From: Rheinheimera sp. EpRS3
Lineage (GTDB): Bacteria; Pseudomonadota; Gammaproteobacteria; Enterobacterales; Alteromonadaceae
Reading direction: 5' to 3'
Length of the DNA: 64,000 nt
NCBI RefSeq assembly: GCF_001513785.1
Contig: NZ_LNQS01000011.1
Coordinates: 112,908-176,907 of the forward strand
Of this stretch, positions 42,605-52,942 are shown piece after piece. Within the stretch, counting starts at the first letter, position 1; the number at the start of each line of letters is the position of its first letter. A program made the translations under genes and the position numbers. The notes beneath the pieces were generated by a model. The model worked only from the letters and a program-made list of their open reading frames with translations, made no database searches and was not told where the DNA came from.

Positions 42605-43327
42605 TTAGCGTTTGCTGTGTTTTTCCAGCGCCTGTTTCAATAAGGCGCTGCTATTCTCCTCGTCGCCGCAGGGTACTACCGCGCTGGAGGTCATCAATGC
42701 TTCAAAACCTTCTTTAGCCGGGTCAGCGAAGCGACATCCCCCTTTGGTGCGGATCAGCTGCAAGCCATTATCCAGCTGTGCAAATACCTGCAGCGCCGGA
42801 TCCTTGCTTAGCTGCAGATGGCGTTTCTCTACTGTGATTTTCGCCGGTTGCTGTGCCTGTAAAAACTGCTGATAACTTGCTGCCGCGGCCTGCTCCATAG
42901 CTGCTGGAGTTGTGGTTGCCGCCCGTTCCAGGCTGCGCTGTGCAAGGCCGGATTGCGGGGCAGGCACAAGCTGCTGAGTAACCAATTGCGTTTGCGGCGC
43001 AGGCGGAGTATCCGGTCGAGCTTGCTCAACCTTTTTGCTATCTGCAGTGTCCAGTAACTTTGAAGATGGCTTTGCAGTAACGGGTTTTGCGTCCGGGGTA
43101 ACCGGCTCCGGCCCTGTATCAGCTTCCGGCTGTGCTTGCTGTGTGCTTACAGGCAGCGGCTGATATAAATAAGAGACTACCGGCTCAACGTCCTTCGGTT
43201 TAACTGCCGGCGTAAACCGCACTTGCAGCAAAGCTGCCAGCAGTACCGCATGCAGCAACAGCGCCGGCACTGCCGCGCGGCGATAGGTCTGCAGCAAGCG
43301 CTTTAACGTAGTAGTAACACCAGACAA
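42605..43327 (-). CDS. proline-rich membrane-anchored protein of unknown function
   Basis: 240 residues. One N-terminal transmembrane helix (AAVPALLLHAVLLAALLQV) follows a basic cytosolic stretch. A Pro/Gln/Thr-rich spacer (about 45-150) comes next, and a small C-terminal domain holds two cysteines (KGGCRFADP and VVPCGDE). The layout is TonB-like, but the TonB C-terminal motif is missing. No family recognised. Confidence 0.6.
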   Translation of the reverse strand: MSGVTTTLKRLLQTYRRAAVPALLLHAVLLAALLQVRFTPAVKPKDVEPVVSYLYQPLPVSTQQAQPEADTGPEPVTPDAKPVTAKPSSKLLDTADSKKVEQARPDTPPAPQTQLVTQQLVPAPQSGLAQRSLERAATTTPAAMEQAAAASYQQFLQAQQPAKITVEKRHLQLSKDPALQVFAQLDNGLQLIRTKGGCRFADPAKEGFEALMTSSAVVPCGDEENSSALLKQALEKHSKR

Positions 43328-43430
43328 GAAATGGCTGTCCCTGCATCTGCTGTGGTTGAGTCAGCATCAGACCAGCGGGACAGCAATAAATTCCGCTATC
43401 GCAGTAACTTAGCAGCGATAGCGTTTAAGC

Positions 43431-44822
43431 TCAGTACGGATTGGTCGGGCTGTAAAAGCTGCCGCTGCGGCCATCTATGCTTAACAGGGTTGGGCTTACT
43501 GCCGTGCTGTTAGTCAACAGGTTATAACTTTGGCCAGGCAACAGCTTATAACGTAGCAGGTTATTGATAATCACCGGCTGGCTACAGCTGGTTTGCTGGT
43601 ACTGCGTTTGGCTGTCGGCGCGCAGTACATAGACTTCATGGCTACCATCTACCACAGCGTTGCCGTTGGCGGTGATAAACAACGAAGTCGCTTCAGATAC
43701 TGCCACTACGCGGCCACTGCTGCCAAGCTTAGCCTGAAACACTGCCGAACGGCCCATGCGGTCGCGCTGTTTAAAGTGAGTATCGGTAATAATGCCGTCT
43801 AACAGCGGCAATGTGAGAAAGTAGCTGCTGATATTCACTGTTTCATGGCAAAAATCGGTTACCGCTTCTGAGCTAATCGCACCCAGCACACCATCCGGAT
43901 CGTAAATAAATTCACTCAACACATGGTTACCCGCCGAGGTACCACCGACGGCCCCGCCTTTGTTATACACATGCATTAACGCATCCTGCACCTTAGTGCC
44001 CTGCCACTGGTTCAGGTAATCTGACTGATCACCACCGGCGATAAAGACAAACTCGGCACTGCGGATGGCCCAATCGACATAATCGCTGTTGGCCTTGGTG
44101 CGGGTGTTAACGATAAGCGTCTCTACCGAGGCAGCATTTGTCAGGTCTTGCAGGTAATCGTTATAGGCTGCCGTGCCGGAGGTACGCAGCACCACTACAT
44201 TACCGCCTTTAATATGCGGTTCTATCCGGTTGCTGAATGCCGCGTCAACATCAGCGCCACCGCCCATCAGTAACAGCGCCGGCGAGGTTAAACTGACGCA
44301 AACATCGCTGCTACCACCCAGTACGGTTGCTGATAAGCCACCCGGTTTAGCGGGCCTGGCGCCATAACTGCAATTTCCCGGTTCCGGCTCTGGCTCCGGT
44401 TCAGTGCCGCCGCCAGCGCCGTCAAAGTTTACCGTCAGTTGATAATTGCCGGTACCACTGTAACGGGTGACCTTAATAAAGTGCGGCCCGGCCGGTGAGG
44501 CAACATAGGTACCGCTTTCCGGGTTAGCGCTGCTTTGACCGGAGGCAATGTAGCTGCCGCTGGCGCGGTATAGAAACCAGTCAAAGTCAGCATTGTTGCC
44601 ATGATTCAGGTTAATACTGATGTCACCGCCGGCGCTGGTGTCAAACGCATACCAGTCCTGATCGGTGCGGCTGCCAATGGCTGCCTGCACCGTTGTGCCG
44701 CTACACAGCGGGCCATCGGCCTCGCTTTCGTTATTGTTATTTTCGCTTTCTTGTTGCAAACAGGCCTGCGCATTGCCACATAGCAATAGCGCAACTACGC
44801 CTAACAGACTTAGTGCTTTCAT
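43431..44822 (-). CDS. secreted cyanophycinase-like S51-family protein with PPC domain
   Basis: 463 residues. Signal peptide (ends near AQA, residue 20), an Asn/Glu-rich stretch, a bacterial pre-peptidase C-terminal (PPC) domain at about 40-135, a GluPro linker (TEPEPEPEPG), then a class I glutamine-amidotransferase-like fold. The nucleophile is in GGTSAGNHVLSE, as in cyanophycinase and peptidase E (S51). ITDTHFKQRDRMGR supplies the likely histidine region. It may be an extracellular Asp-peptide or cyanophycin hydrolase. No cyanophycin synthetase is in the window. Confidence 0.8.
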   Translation of the reverse strand: MKALSLLGVVALLLCGNAQACLQQESENNNNESEADGPLCSGTTVQAAIGSRTDQDWYAFDTSAGGDISINLNHGNNADFDWFLYRASGSYIASGQSSANPESGTYVASPAGPHFIKVTRYSGTGNYQLTVNFDGAGGGTEPEPEPEPGNCSYGARPAKPGGLSATVLGGSSDVCVSLTSPALLLMGGGADVDAAFSNRIEPHIKGGNVVVLRTSGTAAYNDYLQDLTNAASVETLIVNTRTKANSDYVDWAIRSAEFVFIAGGDQSDYLNQWQGTKVQDALMHVYNKGGAVGGTSAGNHVLSEFIYDPDGVLGAISSEAVTDFCHETVNISSYFLTLPLLDGIITDTHFKQRDRMGRSAVFQAKLGSSGRVVAVSEATSLFITANGNAVVDGSHEVYVLRADSQTQYQQTSCSQPVIINNLLRYKLLPGQSYNLLTNSTAVSPTLLSIDGRSGSFYSPTNPY

Positions 44823-45165
44823 TTTTTACTTCCTGCTTATTGTGTTGTTTTAGGAAATGGCCTAATGGCCGCAGTATTTCGCGCAGCAAAATGCCGTGCG
44901 AAAAATTCTGGTATTAGCTGAAGGGGAAATTGCTACTCGTCAAACCACTCTGACAGGTGGTAATCAGTTGAACAGTCGTGCAGGTTTGCGGGCCGGGCGA
45001 CCCACTGCTGATAGTTTACAGCGCTGCATAACATTATTGGCATAACACAGCCGGATGACAGTTCAATTACTAATCAATATTGTTTGCTGCGCCGGATCTG
45101 TCAAGCCAATAACCAGCTTTATGTAAAAAAAGCCGACACGTACCGAAATTGACAAAGCACAGCAG
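44823..45165. other. 343-bp non-coding gap
   Basis: Between the promoter side of the cyanophycinase-like gene and the end of the DNA glycosylase gene. I see no gene, strong hairpin or repeat in it. It must hold the cyanophycinase-like gene promoter. Confidence 0.5.
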
Positions 45166-45687
45166 CTAACGCAAATAAGCGCTAAGCTGACGCCATTGTT
45201 GCAGCTTTTCGCTAAAGCTCAGGGATGCATGCGCCGGGCTGGTGGAAGGTAAGCTAAGCAGTTGCAACTGTGGCGGCACTATATGCAACGGCAGCACATA
45301 ACGTTTAAAACTCTGCAGGGCTTTAGCGCCATTAAAACCAATGGCGGTCAACTGTGGCTGGGTGGCAAAAAAGCCGGCAAAGTCATTTACCTGCTCATCG
45401 CGAATAGCACTGTCTAAACTGCCGGCACGGCGGCAACGGCCAATGACATCCCACAAGGCAACGCCGGCGTTGGTCAACGCCTGCACTTTTGCGTCGTAGG
45501 GTAAGGCTGCAGAGAAGCCGGCCAGCTCTGCCATAACCGGCCAGAACAAATTACGCGGATGAGCATAATATTGCTGTTGCGTCAGCGAAGCGGCGCCCGG
45601 CATACTGCCAAGTACCAGCACGCGGGCGCCCGGCTGGCTTAAGGGCGCCATGCCGGTCAACACATTGTCAGCCAAGCTTTGGCTCAT
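45166..45687 (-). CDS. hypoxanthine/uracil DNA glycosylase (Mug-like, UDG superfamily)
   Basis: 173 residues. Motifs of the hypoxanthine-DNA glycosylase branch: RVLVLGSMPGAASLTQQQYYAHPRNLFWP at the N-terminus and LPSTSPAHASLS near residue 145. It would excise deaminated bases. Its first 20 bp overlap the end of hemY, so it is probably the last gene of the hem operon. Confidence 0.85.
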   Translation of the reverse strand: MSQSLADNVLTGMAPLSQPGARVLVLGSMPGAASLTQQQYYAHPRNLFWPVMAELAGFSAALPYDAKVQALTNAGVALWDVIGRCRRAGSLDSAIRDEQVNDFAGFFATQPQLTAIGFNGAKALQSFKRYVLPLHIVPPQLQLLSLPSTSPAHASLSFSEKLQQWRQLSAYLR

Positions 45688-46747
45688 ATTGCCGGGCTTT
45701 TTGCAGCGCCAGTTCGGCTTGCTCCAGTTCCCCCTCTTGCTGTGCTAAATAGGCAAGCAGGGCATATAAATAGCCATTGCTGCCATGATCACGCAACCAG
45801 TTTTGGGTTTGTTTACGTAATTTCAGCACCGACTTCCCCAGCGGTATTTGCCGGATGTAAGGCAACAACTGCGGCAGCTCTGCCAGTTGTAAATGGCTTA
45901 GCAGCAGCTTTTCGGCCGCATCATTCTGGCCACTTTGCGCCAGTGCCCAGGCACGGCCAATGTTCGCGGCAGTAGATTTGCGCTCTTTGGCCGGTAAATT
46001 TTGCCAGTACTCTGCGCTTTCATCAAAACGCTGTTGCTGGCTTAGCTGGCTTATTGCCGCCGGATAAATATTAAAGCGCTGCTGCTGCCATTTATCTTTA
46101 TCAAACCATTGCTGATTAATCGCCGCCGGTATCATCTGCAATAATTGCTGCCATTGTCCGGCTTGCTGCAATGCATATAAATACAGCTGGCCCAGGCCTT
46201 TGTCTTCGGTGTCTGCCGTCACTTTTTCAGCCAGCAACACGCATGCCTGCGCGGCCTGACCTTGCTGTAACAGTAAATCAGCCTGGATAAAAACCGTACT
46301 GCTGTTGTCTTCAGTCATGGTTTCAATATGGCTGTTGGCCAAAGCGACATTACCGGCATAAAACGCAGCATAAGCGGCCATCAGGCGCTTTTCGCTGTGC
46401 ATAAAGTCATCGGCACAGGCTTTGGTTAAATGCTGGCTGGCCAGCTGCCATTGCTGTTTAGCATAGGCCTGCAGCCCTAACTCAAATGCCTGCTGGGCTT
46501 TACGCTGGCGGCGCCAGCGGAAAAAGTTAAATGATAGATGCTGTAAACGCAATAATTTACGCAGCAGCATAGTCACTAACCACAGCGTTGCAGCAGCCAA
46601 TACCAGCGCGACAATTAAACCCAGCGCGGTCATTTCAAATACCCGCCCGGCCAGAATCACTTTGATATAGCCGGGGTTGTTTACCAGCGAGGGCCCAAGC
46701 AACATTGCTGCTGCAAGCACCAGAATGAGCAATAGCCAGCGGATCAT
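45668..46747 (-). CDS. hemY: HemY-like membrane TPR protein of the haem operon
   Basis: 359 residues: two N-terminal transmembrane helices (WLLLILVLAAAMLLGPSLV; MTALGLIVALVLAAATLWLV), then cytosolic TPR-like helices (AFELGLQAYAKQQWQLASQHLTKA). This is the gammaproteobacterial HemY, not the protoporphyrinogen oxidase of that name. Its exact role in haem synthesis is unsettled. The ATG overlaps the hemX stop. Confidence 0.9.
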   Translation of the reverse strand: MIRWLLLILVLAAAMLLGPSLVNNPGYIKVILAGRVFEMTALGLIVALVLAAATLWLVTMLLRKLLRLQHLSFNFFRWRRQRKAQQAFELGLQAYAKQQWQLASQHLTKACADDFMHSEKRLMAAYAAFYAGNVALANSHIETMTEDNSSTVFIQADLLLQQGQAAQACVLLAEKVTADTEDKGLGQLYLYALQQAGQWQQLLQMIPAAINQQWFDKDKWQQQRFNIYPAAISQLSQQQRFDESAEYWQNLPAKERKSTAANIGRAWALAQSGQNDAAEKLLLSHLQLAELPQLLPYIRQIPLGKSVLKLRKQTQNWLRDHGSNGYLYALLAYLAQQEGELEQAELALQKARQYEPKLG

Positions 46748-47880
46748 AAGCCGCTCTCCGTCAGTTGCTGCTGATATTGCTGCAGTTGTGCCAGGCTGGT
46801 TAACGGCGATGCCTGCGGCACAGCAACGTCAACTGCAGCCAGCGAGGCCAGGTGCTGGCTTAACTGCATCACAGTTTCATCTTCACTGCTGAAATAACGC
46901 TGTAACTGATCACTGGCTTGCTGCAATGCTGCAGCATATACCTGCGGCTGTTTTTGCATTGCCGCCAGCTCTGCCAGCAGCAGCTGCTGATTTAAGCTTA
47001 CACGCAGCATCAGCTGTTGTTCGGCGGTTAAACTAAAGTAATCCTCTGGTACTGCGGTGCGTACCTGAATTAATTTGCTCCAGCTTTGCTGCCAGTAGTA
47101 GCCCAGCGTCTGGCGCCAGTTCTGGATGTCGGTGTCTGGTTTTAGCTCAGGTTGGGCGGCTTTGTCCTGCTGCTTTAACGGTAATGCCATAGTTAACTTA
47201 CGCATTTGCTGCAGCTGAATATGTACTTTGGTTAAATCCGGCAGGGTAATGTGGCTTAATTGCTCATTATCTGCCGCTATAGCCTGGCGTACAGGTAACA
47301 ATGATGGATCGTCCAGATTAGCCAGCTTTTCATCAGCACTGGCCAATAATGCACGGGCGGTAGCGAAATCCTGCTCTAACCAGACTTTTTGTGACGCCAG
47401 TTGCAGCAGATATTCTACTTCTGCCAGCAACCAGTGCCGTGGTGGTGCACTGTCACGCTCTTGCACTAACTGCCGTAGTGCCTGAATTTGTGCCTGGCTT
47501 TGTGATGCCAGTTGTTGCTGTTGTTGCACCAGGTTTTGCTCAAGCTGCGCCAGCCGCTGCTGTTGTTCTGTTTGCAACTGCTGTTGCAGTTGCGTGCTGC
47601 TGTCTTGTTGTTGCTGGCTTTGATCGGTTAAGCGTTGCTGATTTTGTTGCAAAGTATGCGTTTGCTGCTGCAAATTTTGCCATTGAGGCCATGCCCAGTA
47701 GTAACCGCCTGCGGCTAAACCGCCTCCCAGCGCCAGTACCAGCAATAAACTTAAACCACCAGTAAAGCTACCCTTGCTGCGCACTGTTGGTTCGGTTTCT
47801 ATTTGTTGCTTTAACTGCTGCAATGGCGCGTCCATTTCTGTTGCGCGCTCTTCTGTTGCACGCTCTAAGGTGTCACTCAT
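46744..47880 (-). CDS. hemX: HemX-like membrane protein of the haem operon
   Basis: 378 residues. A cytosolic N-terminus, one transmembrane helix (GLSLLLVLALGGGLAAGGYYWAW), a Gln-rich coiled coil (about 75-140), and the HemX domain (WLLAEVEYLLQLASQKVWLEQD). Other HemX proteins have been called a uroporphyrinogen methyltransferase, but this group lacks that domain. ATGA overlaps join it to hemD and hemY. Confidence 0.9.
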   Translation of the reverse strand: MSDTLERATEERATEMDAPLQQLKQQIETEPTVRSKGSFTGGLSLLLVLALGGGLAAGGYYWAWPQWQNLQQQTHTLQQNQQRLTDQSQQQQDSSTQLQQQLQTEQQQRLAQLEQNLVQQQQQLASQSQAQIQALRQLVQERDSAPPRHWLLAEVEYLLQLASQKVWLEQDFATARALLASADEKLANLDDPSLLPVRQAIAADNEQLSHITLPDLTKVHIQLQQMRKLTMALPLKQQDKAAQPELKPDTDIQNWRQTLGYYWQQSWSKLIQVRTAVPEDYFSLTAEQQLMLRVSLNQQLLLAELAAMQKQPQVYAAALQQASDQLQRYFSSEDETVMQLSQHLASLAAVDVAVPQASPLTSLAQLQQYQQQLTESGL

Positions 47881-48644
47881 TGATATTCCCTCTTAAGCTG
47901 GCTTATTGCAGCCAGTAACGCACTGTCATTGGCATTATCGGCAAGCGTAATACGCTCAGCGGCGATACCAAGCGCTAAAGCACTGTCTTGCATGCGTGGA
48001 CTAACCAGCACCCAGTCACACTGTTGCAACCAGTGATGATGCACGGCGCTGATCACACTGAATAACTGCTGTAAAATCTCATTGCTGGTAGCCACAATAC
48101 AACGAATGCCCGCCAGCTGCCACTGCTGGCACAGCAAAGCGCCGTCCAGCGGCAGCGGCACACGCTTATAGCTTTGCACATAACGTACTGTTGCACCGCG
48201 GGCTACCAGGCTCTGTTTAATCAGTTCGCGCCCGGCATTGCCACGCACTACCACTATTTGTTTACCTGCTACCTGCTGCAACTGCGGTAACTGCAGCAAA
48301 CCTTCACTGCGCTGATCTTCAGGCACTATTACTTCACGCGCCAGCCAGCGCTGTAACGCCGATGCGGTAGTTTGGCCTACGGCAAATAACGGTGCGTTAA
48401 GTAAAGCAGCATCTGTTTGATTTTGCAGACAACTTACCGCACTGACACTAACAAACACCAGCATATCGGCATGTTGCAAAAACTGTTGATCCTGCGGTTT
48501 CAGCGCCATCTGGGCAGTGGTGATCAGTGGCTGATACAAATAGGCAATGCCGCTTTCGTCCAGCGTGGCCAGCAGGTTATCTGCCTTACCGGCCGGCCGG
48601 GTAATTAAAAACGGTATGGCCTCTATTGCTGTGCGCTCTGTCAT
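47877..48644 (-). CDS. hemD: uroporphyrinogen-III synthase
   Basis: About 255 residues of the HemD fold; it closes hydroxymethylbilane into uroporphyrinogen III. The start is at 48644, where ATGA overlaps the hemC stop; a longer open frame to 48806 lies inside hemC and is not used. Visible: [18 protein letters not shown] at the start and the [20 protein letters not shown] segment. The sequence is diverse, as is usual for HemD, so position in hemCDXY is a main support. Confidence 0.93.
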   Translation of the reverse strand: MTERTAIEAIPFLITRPAGKADNLLATLDESGIAYLYQPLITTAQMALKPQDQQFLQHADMLVFVSVSAVSCLQNQTDAALLNAPLFAVGQTTASALQRWLAREVIVPEDQRSEGLLQLPQLQQVAGKQIVVVRGNAGRELIKQSLVARGATVRYVQSYKRVPLPLDGALLCQQWQLAGIRCIVATSNEILQQLFSVISAVHHHWLQQCDWVLVSPRMQDSALALGIAAERITLADNANDSALLAAISQLKREYQ

Positions 48645-49570
48645 GGCGCAGCCTGATATACCGCCTGTAAAATACGGTCTGCACCTTGTGACAGCAGGTA
48701 TTCTGCCAGCTCGGCACCTAGCTGTTCGCCCTGTGCTACCGGGCCACGCAACTGATGGCGGATAATTTCGCTGCCATCCACGGCCCCTACCAGGCCACGC
48801 AACCACAGACTATCGCCTTCTATTACGGCAAAAGCACCAATAGGTACCTGGCATCCGCCCTGCAATTTACGGTTCATGGCCCGTTCGGCTAATACACAGC
48901 TGCGGGTTGGCGCGTGCTCCAGCGGTGCCAGCAATTGCTGCACGGCATTATCATCGCTGCGACATTCAATACCTACGGCGCCCTGGCCGTTGGCAGGCAG
49001 GCTGGTTTCTACCGGCATTAAGCTGGCTATCCGCTGCTCAAAGCCCAGCCGGATCAAACCTGCTGCGGCCAGAATAATAGCGGCAAACTCGCCGTTATCC
49101 AGCTTCGCCAGGCGGGTATTAACATTACCGCGCAAATCGCGTACGGTTAAATCGGGCCGCAAGGCTTTTATCTGGCACTGCCGGCGCAGGCTGGATGTAC
49201 CCACCACGGCGCCCTGCGGCAGCTGATCTAAGCTTTTAAACTGGTTAGAAACAAAAGCATCCTGCGGGTTTTCCCGCGGGCAGATGGTATGCAGCATCAA
49301 GCCAGGCGGGAAATCCACCGGTACATCTTTCATACTGTGCACGGCAATATCGGCGCGCCCTTCCAGCATGGCTTGCTCAAGCTCTTTAACAAACAAGCCT
49401 TTGCCGCCGATTTTGGCCAGCGGGGTATCAAGAATTTTGTCACCCTGCGTCGACATCGGCACCAGTTCTACTGTCAGCTGCGGATGATGGCGTAGCAGCT
49501 CAGCTTTAACATACTCGGCCTGCCACAGCGCCAGCGCACTTTTGCGCGTTGCGATACGAATGTTGTTCAT
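48641..49570 (-). CDS. hemC: porphobilinogen deaminase (hydroxymethylbilane synthase)
   Basis: 309 residues, full length. [16 protein letters not shown] start, [18 protein letters not shown] and [13 protein letters not shown] substrate-binding segments, and the cofactor cysteine in [12 protein letters not shown]. First gene of hemCDXY. Confidence 0.97.
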   Translation of the reverse strand: MNNIRIATRKSALALWQAEYVKAELLRHHPQLTVELVPMSTQGDKILDTPLAKIGGKGLFVKELEQAMLEGRADIAVHSMKDVPVDFPPGLMLHTICPRENPQDAFVSNQFKSLDQLPQGAVVGTSSLRRQCQIKALRPDLTVRDLRGNVNTRLAKLDNGEFAAIILAAAGLIRLGFEQRIASLMPVETSLPANGQGAVGIECRSDDNAVQQLLAPLEHAPTRSCVLAERAMNRKLQGGCQVPIGAFAVIEGDSLWLRGLVGAVDGSEIIRHQLRGPVAQGEQLGAELAEYLLSQGADRILQAVYQAAP

Positions 49571-49571
49571 A

Positions 49572-50252
49572 TTAACCTGCTATCGGGTTCAGTAAACGCC
49601 GCTGAATAAAACTGCTGATATCGGCCACTTCCTGCGCACAAACGCTGTGCGGCATCCGGTATTCGTGCCAGCTGACATTAAAACCGGTATTTTTCAGCGT
49701 ATGAAATGCCTGCTGCCCTGCCGCCATTGGCACCACCGGATCCTGGCTGCCGTGCGCGATTAACACAGGCGTGGCTTTATTTATGCTGCTGGCTTCTTCT
49801 TTTAACTTATCTGGCGCGCACATATAGGTAGACAACGCCATTACGCCAGCCAGCTTATACGGCAAGCGCGGTAATAAATGCAGCGCTATAACGCCGCCCT
49901 GGCTAAAACCGGCCAGAATAATGCGCTCGCTGCTGATGCCATCGCTAATCAGTTTATCCAGCAATTGCTGCACTGCAGCGGCGGATTCGCGCACGCCGTC
50001 TTCGTCGGCGCGGTTGGCTAAATCCATGGTTTTTATATCGTACCAGGCGCGCATACGCATGCCGCCATTAACGGTAACCGGGCGCTCTGGCGCATGCGGA
50101 AATAAAAACCGTACACCGGCATCTGCCGGTAACCGCAGCTCGGGTACTATAGGCGAAAAACCGTGGCCGGAATCGCCCAGGCCATGCAGCCATACTACTG
50201 CAGAGCGGGTGTCGCCCTGCGCTTTAACATCAACAAAAGGAAGTAACGCCAT
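49572..50252 (-). CDS. alpha/beta-hydrolase carboxylesterase
   Basis: 226 residues of the phospholipase/carboxylesterase (acyl-protein-thioesterase-like) family. The nucleophile serine is in [10 protein letters not shown], the acid in [10 protein letters not shown] and the histidine in RMPHSV. It ends 2 bp before hemC starts, so it may be the first gene of the hem operon. Substrate unknown. Confidence 0.88.
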   Translation of the reverse strand: MALLPFVDVKAQGDTRSAVVWLHGLGDSGHGFSPIVPELRLPADAGVRFLFPHAPERPVTVNGGMRMRAWYDIKTMDLANRADEDGVRESAAAVQQLLDKLISDGISSERIILAGFSQGGVIALHLLPRLPYKLAGVMALSTYMCAPDKLKEEASSINKATPVLIAHGSQDPVVPMAAGQQAFHTLKNTGFNVSWHEYRMPHSVCAQEVADISSFIQRRLLNPIAG

Positions 50253-50278
50253 TACACCATTCCAAAACGTCAGCGCGC

Positions 50279-50596
50279 TTAAGGCGCCAGATCAAGAGGC
50301 TTACCCGCCTGCTTAGCAGCGGCATCATTCAACAGCTGCCAGAACTCAGCACCGGTGCGGTTATCAATCCACTTATCGCCATGCCATTCAAAATGGTGGC
50401 CGTTAAATTTTGTCGCCACCCACAGTTGGTGCAGCGGCGGCTGCTTATTGATAATAATTTTGCTGCGGTCGGCAAAGCTGATACTAAGCAAGCCACCATG
50501 CGATTCATAATCCAGATCAGCATCGGCATCTTCTACCGCCTGCTCTACTGCCAACAGCGTATTGTCGGCCAATTCATCATATTCTAGGTCATTCAT
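50279..50596 (-). CDS. cyaY: CyaY, bacterial frataxin
   Basis: 105 residues. Acidic first helix ([18 protein letters not shown]) that binds iron, then the frataxin beta-sheet ([25 protein letters not shown]). It regulates iron-sulfur cluster assembly. ATG 50596 with AGGTGAAG upstream gives the family start [10 protein letters not shown]; a frame open to 50653 is not used. Divergent from lptM, the conserved arrangement in related genomes. Confidence 0.94.
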   Translation of the reverse strand: MNDLEYDELADNTLLAVEQAVEDADADLDYESHGGLLSISFADRSKIIINKQPPLHQLWVATKFNGHHFEWHGDKWIDNRTGAEFWQLLNDAAAKQAGKPLDLAP

Positions 50597-50667
50597 CTGC
50601 TTCACCTGTTTGCTTTTATCGCCAAGGATGCGATTATAGAGCGCAACCACCATAAAAAAATAACATC

Positions 50668-50856
50668 ATGCACGCTTTTACAACCAAAGGTCCGCTGTTA
50701 ACTGTTGCTGCCGCTATTATGCTGTGCAGCATGCTGAGTGCTTGTGGTCAAAAAGGTCCGCTTACCTTACCACAACCGGCACCTGAAGTGGCAGAACCGC
50801 AGCAAAACAACGCTAATCCAACCCAACCAACGGATGAACAACGTGGACCATTTTAA
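50668..50856 (+). CDS. lptM: small lipoprotein LptM (YifL)
   Basis: 62 residues. Type II signal with the LSAC lipobox, then the family motif CGQKGPLTLP and a polar Pro/Gln tail. LptM stabilises the LptDE lipopolysaccharide translocon. It overlaps the lysA start, the usual context between cyaY and lysA-dapF. Confidence 0.9.
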   Translation: MHAFTTKGPLLTVAAAIMLCSMLSACGQKGPLTLPQPAPEVAEPQQNNANPTQPTDEQRGPF

Positions 50857-52099
50857 TTATCAGCAAAACCGCCTGTTTGCGGAACACCAACCTTTAAGCA
50901 GCATTGCCGCCGAATTTGGCACGCCCTGCTATGTATACTCTCGCGCCACCATTGCCCAGCATTATCAGGCTTTTGCCAGTGCAGCATCAAAGCATCCGCA
51001 CAGCCTGGTATGCTATGCCGTTAAAGCCAATAGTAACCTGGCTATTTTAAACCTGCTGGCCAAACTGGGCAGCGGCTTTGACATTGTATCCGGCGGAGAG
51101 TTGCGCCGGGTAATTGCCGCCGGTGGCGATGCGAAAAAAGTGGTGTTCTCCGGTGTGGCTAAAACGGAAGACGAAATGCGTTTTGCCCTGGAGCTGGGTA
51201 TTAAGTGCTTTAATGTGGAATCTATTGCCGAACTGGACCGCCTGCAACTGGTGGCCAGCCGCATTGATAAAAAAGCGGCCATTTCTATCCGGGTTAACCC
51301 GGATATCGACGCCAAAACCCATCCTTATATTTCTACCGGTTTAAAAGCCAATAAATTTGGTATTGATATACTGCTGGCCCGTGATATTTACCGTAAGGCC
51401 GCCGGTTACAGCCACCTTGAAGTAGTAGGTGTAGATTGCCACATTGGCTCGCAGTTAACTGAAACCCAACCGTTTTTAGATGCACTGGAAAAACTGCTGA
51501 CGTTAATTGATGATTTGGCCACTGATGGCATAGCGTTAAAACATATTGATATCGGCGGTGGCCTTGGCGTGACTTACGACAAAGAAACCCCACCCTCGCC
51601 GGCCGATTACCTGGGTAAAGTGGTAGAACGGCTAAAAAGCTACCCGCAGTTGGAACTGATTATGGAACCAGGCCGCGCTATTATGGCCAATGCCGGTGTG
51701 CTGCTGACCAAAGTAGAATTTTTAAAGCCGGGGCAGGAGAAGAACTTCGCCATTGTTGATGCCGCCATGAACGACTTAATCCGCCCGGCATTATACAGTG
51801 CCTGGCAGGCGATAGTGCCGCTGGAAATTAACACCGCGGCGCAGCCTGCGCTGTACGATATTGTCGGCCCGGTGTGCGAAACCGGTGATTTTCTTGGTAA
51901 AGACCGCGAGCTGGCCATAGCCCAAGGCGATTTACTCGCCGTGCGCTCAGCCGGTGCCTACGGCTTTACCATGAGTTCCAATTACAACAGCCGCCCACGT
52001 GCCGCCGAGGTACTGGTTGATGGCGAAAAAGTGCATTTAATCCGTGCCCGCGAACAATGGCAGGATTTATGGCGTGGCGAACAGATCATTACCGACTAA
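50834..52099 (+). CDS. lysA: diaminopimelate decarboxylase
   Basis: About 421 residues. The last step of lysine synthesis, a fold-type III PLP enzyme. K in VCYAVKANSNLAIL binds PLP; GVDCHIGSQ, DIGGGLGVTYD, EPGRAI and GPVCETGDFL are family marks. ATG 50834 overlaps lptM by 23 bp. An in-frame GTG at 50843 would give the Vibrio-like start (M)DHFNYQ and has GGA upstream, so it may be the true start. Confidence 0.95.
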   Translation: MNNVDHFNYQQNRLFAEHQPLSSIAAEFGTPCYVYSRATIAQHYQAFASAASKHPHSLVCYAVKANSNLAILNLLAKLGSGFDIVSGGELRRVIAAGGDAKKVVFSGVAKTEDEMRFALELGIKCFNVESIAELDRLQLVASRIDKKAAISIRVNPDIDAKTHPYISTGLKANKFGIDILLARDIYRKAAGYSHLEVVGVDCHIGSQLTETQPFLDALEKLLTLIDDLATDGIALKHIDIGGGLGVTYDKETPPSPADYLGKVVERLKSYPQLELIMEPGRAIMANAGVLLTKVEFLKPGQEKNFAIVDAAMNDLIRPALYSAWQAIVPLEINTAAQPALYDIVGPVCETGDFLGKDRELAIAQGDLLAVRSAGAYGFTMSSNYNSRPRAAEVLVDGEKVHLIRAREQWQDLWRGEQIITD

Positions 52100-52111
52100 T
52101 TAAGGGCGCTG

Positions 52112-52942
52112 ATGTTGCTACATTTCACCAAAATGCACGGCCTGGGTAACGACTTTATGATGGTCGATGCGGTAAGCCAGAATGTATTTCTGACCAAAGA
52201 GCAGATTAAAGCGCTGGCGAACCGCAATACCGGCATTGGTTTTGATCAGCTGTTAATGGTTGAGCCACCCTATGATCCGGAGCTGGATTTCCACTACCGC
52301 ATTTTCAACGCCGACGGCTCGGAAGTAGAACAATGTGGTAATGGCGCACGCTGCTTTGCTAAGTTTGTCCGCGCCAGGGGTTTAACCAATAAGCATAAAA
52401 TTGGCGTTAGCACCAAATCCGGCAAAATAATGCTGTATGTTGAGGCTGATGGCCAGGTTACAGTAAATATGGGCGTGCCACAGCTGGACCCGGCACGAGT
52501 GCCGTTTAAAGCGCAAAAGCAGGAAATTACCTACATACTGCGCGCAGAAGAACACACTATTCTTTGTGGCGTAGTATCGATGGGCAACCCGCATGCTGTG
52601 GTAGAAGTAGACGATGTCGGCACTGCGTTGGTGCACCAGCAGGGCCCATTGTTTGAACACCACGAACGCTTCCCCGAGCGCGCCAATATTGGTTTTATGC
52701 AAATAGTCGCCCCAGGCCATATTAAACTGCGGGTATGGGAGCGCGGTGCTGGCGAAACGCTGGCCTGCGGTACCGGCGCTTGCGCTGCCGTGGTGGTAGG
52801 CCAGTTACAAAAAAAATTACAGCAGCAGGTACGAGTAGATTTACCCGGCGGCAGCCTGCAAATTCGCTGGAACGGCCCGGGCCAACCGGTAAAAATGACC
52901 GGCCCGGCAGAACATGTTTATGACGGACAAATACAGCTATGA
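52112..52942 (+). CDS. dapF: diaminopimelate epimerase
   Basis: 276 residues. Converts LL- to meso-diaminopimelate. The two catalytic cysteines are in EQCGNGARC and LACGTGACA, and [15 protein letters not shown] is the N-terminal signature. It overlaps DUF484 by 4 bp (ATGA). Confidence 0.97.
   Translation: MLLHFTKMHGLGNDFMMVDAVSQNVFLTKEQIKALANRNTGIGFDQLLMVEPPYDPELDFHYRIFNADGSEVEQCGNGARCFAKFVRARGLTNKHKIGVSTKSGKIMLYVEADGQVTVNMGVPQLDPARVPFKAQKQEITYILRAEEHTILCGVVSMGNPHAVVEVDDVGTALVHQQGPLFEHHERFPERANIGFMQIVAPGHIKLRVWERGAGETLACGTGACAAVVVGQLQKKLQQQVRVDLPGGSLQIRWNGPGQPVKMTGPAEHVYDGQIQL

Noticed and set aside
48645..48806. In-frame 5' extension of hemD
   Set aside because: It lies inside hemC on the same strand in another frame; the ATGA overlap at 48641-48644 explains the true start.
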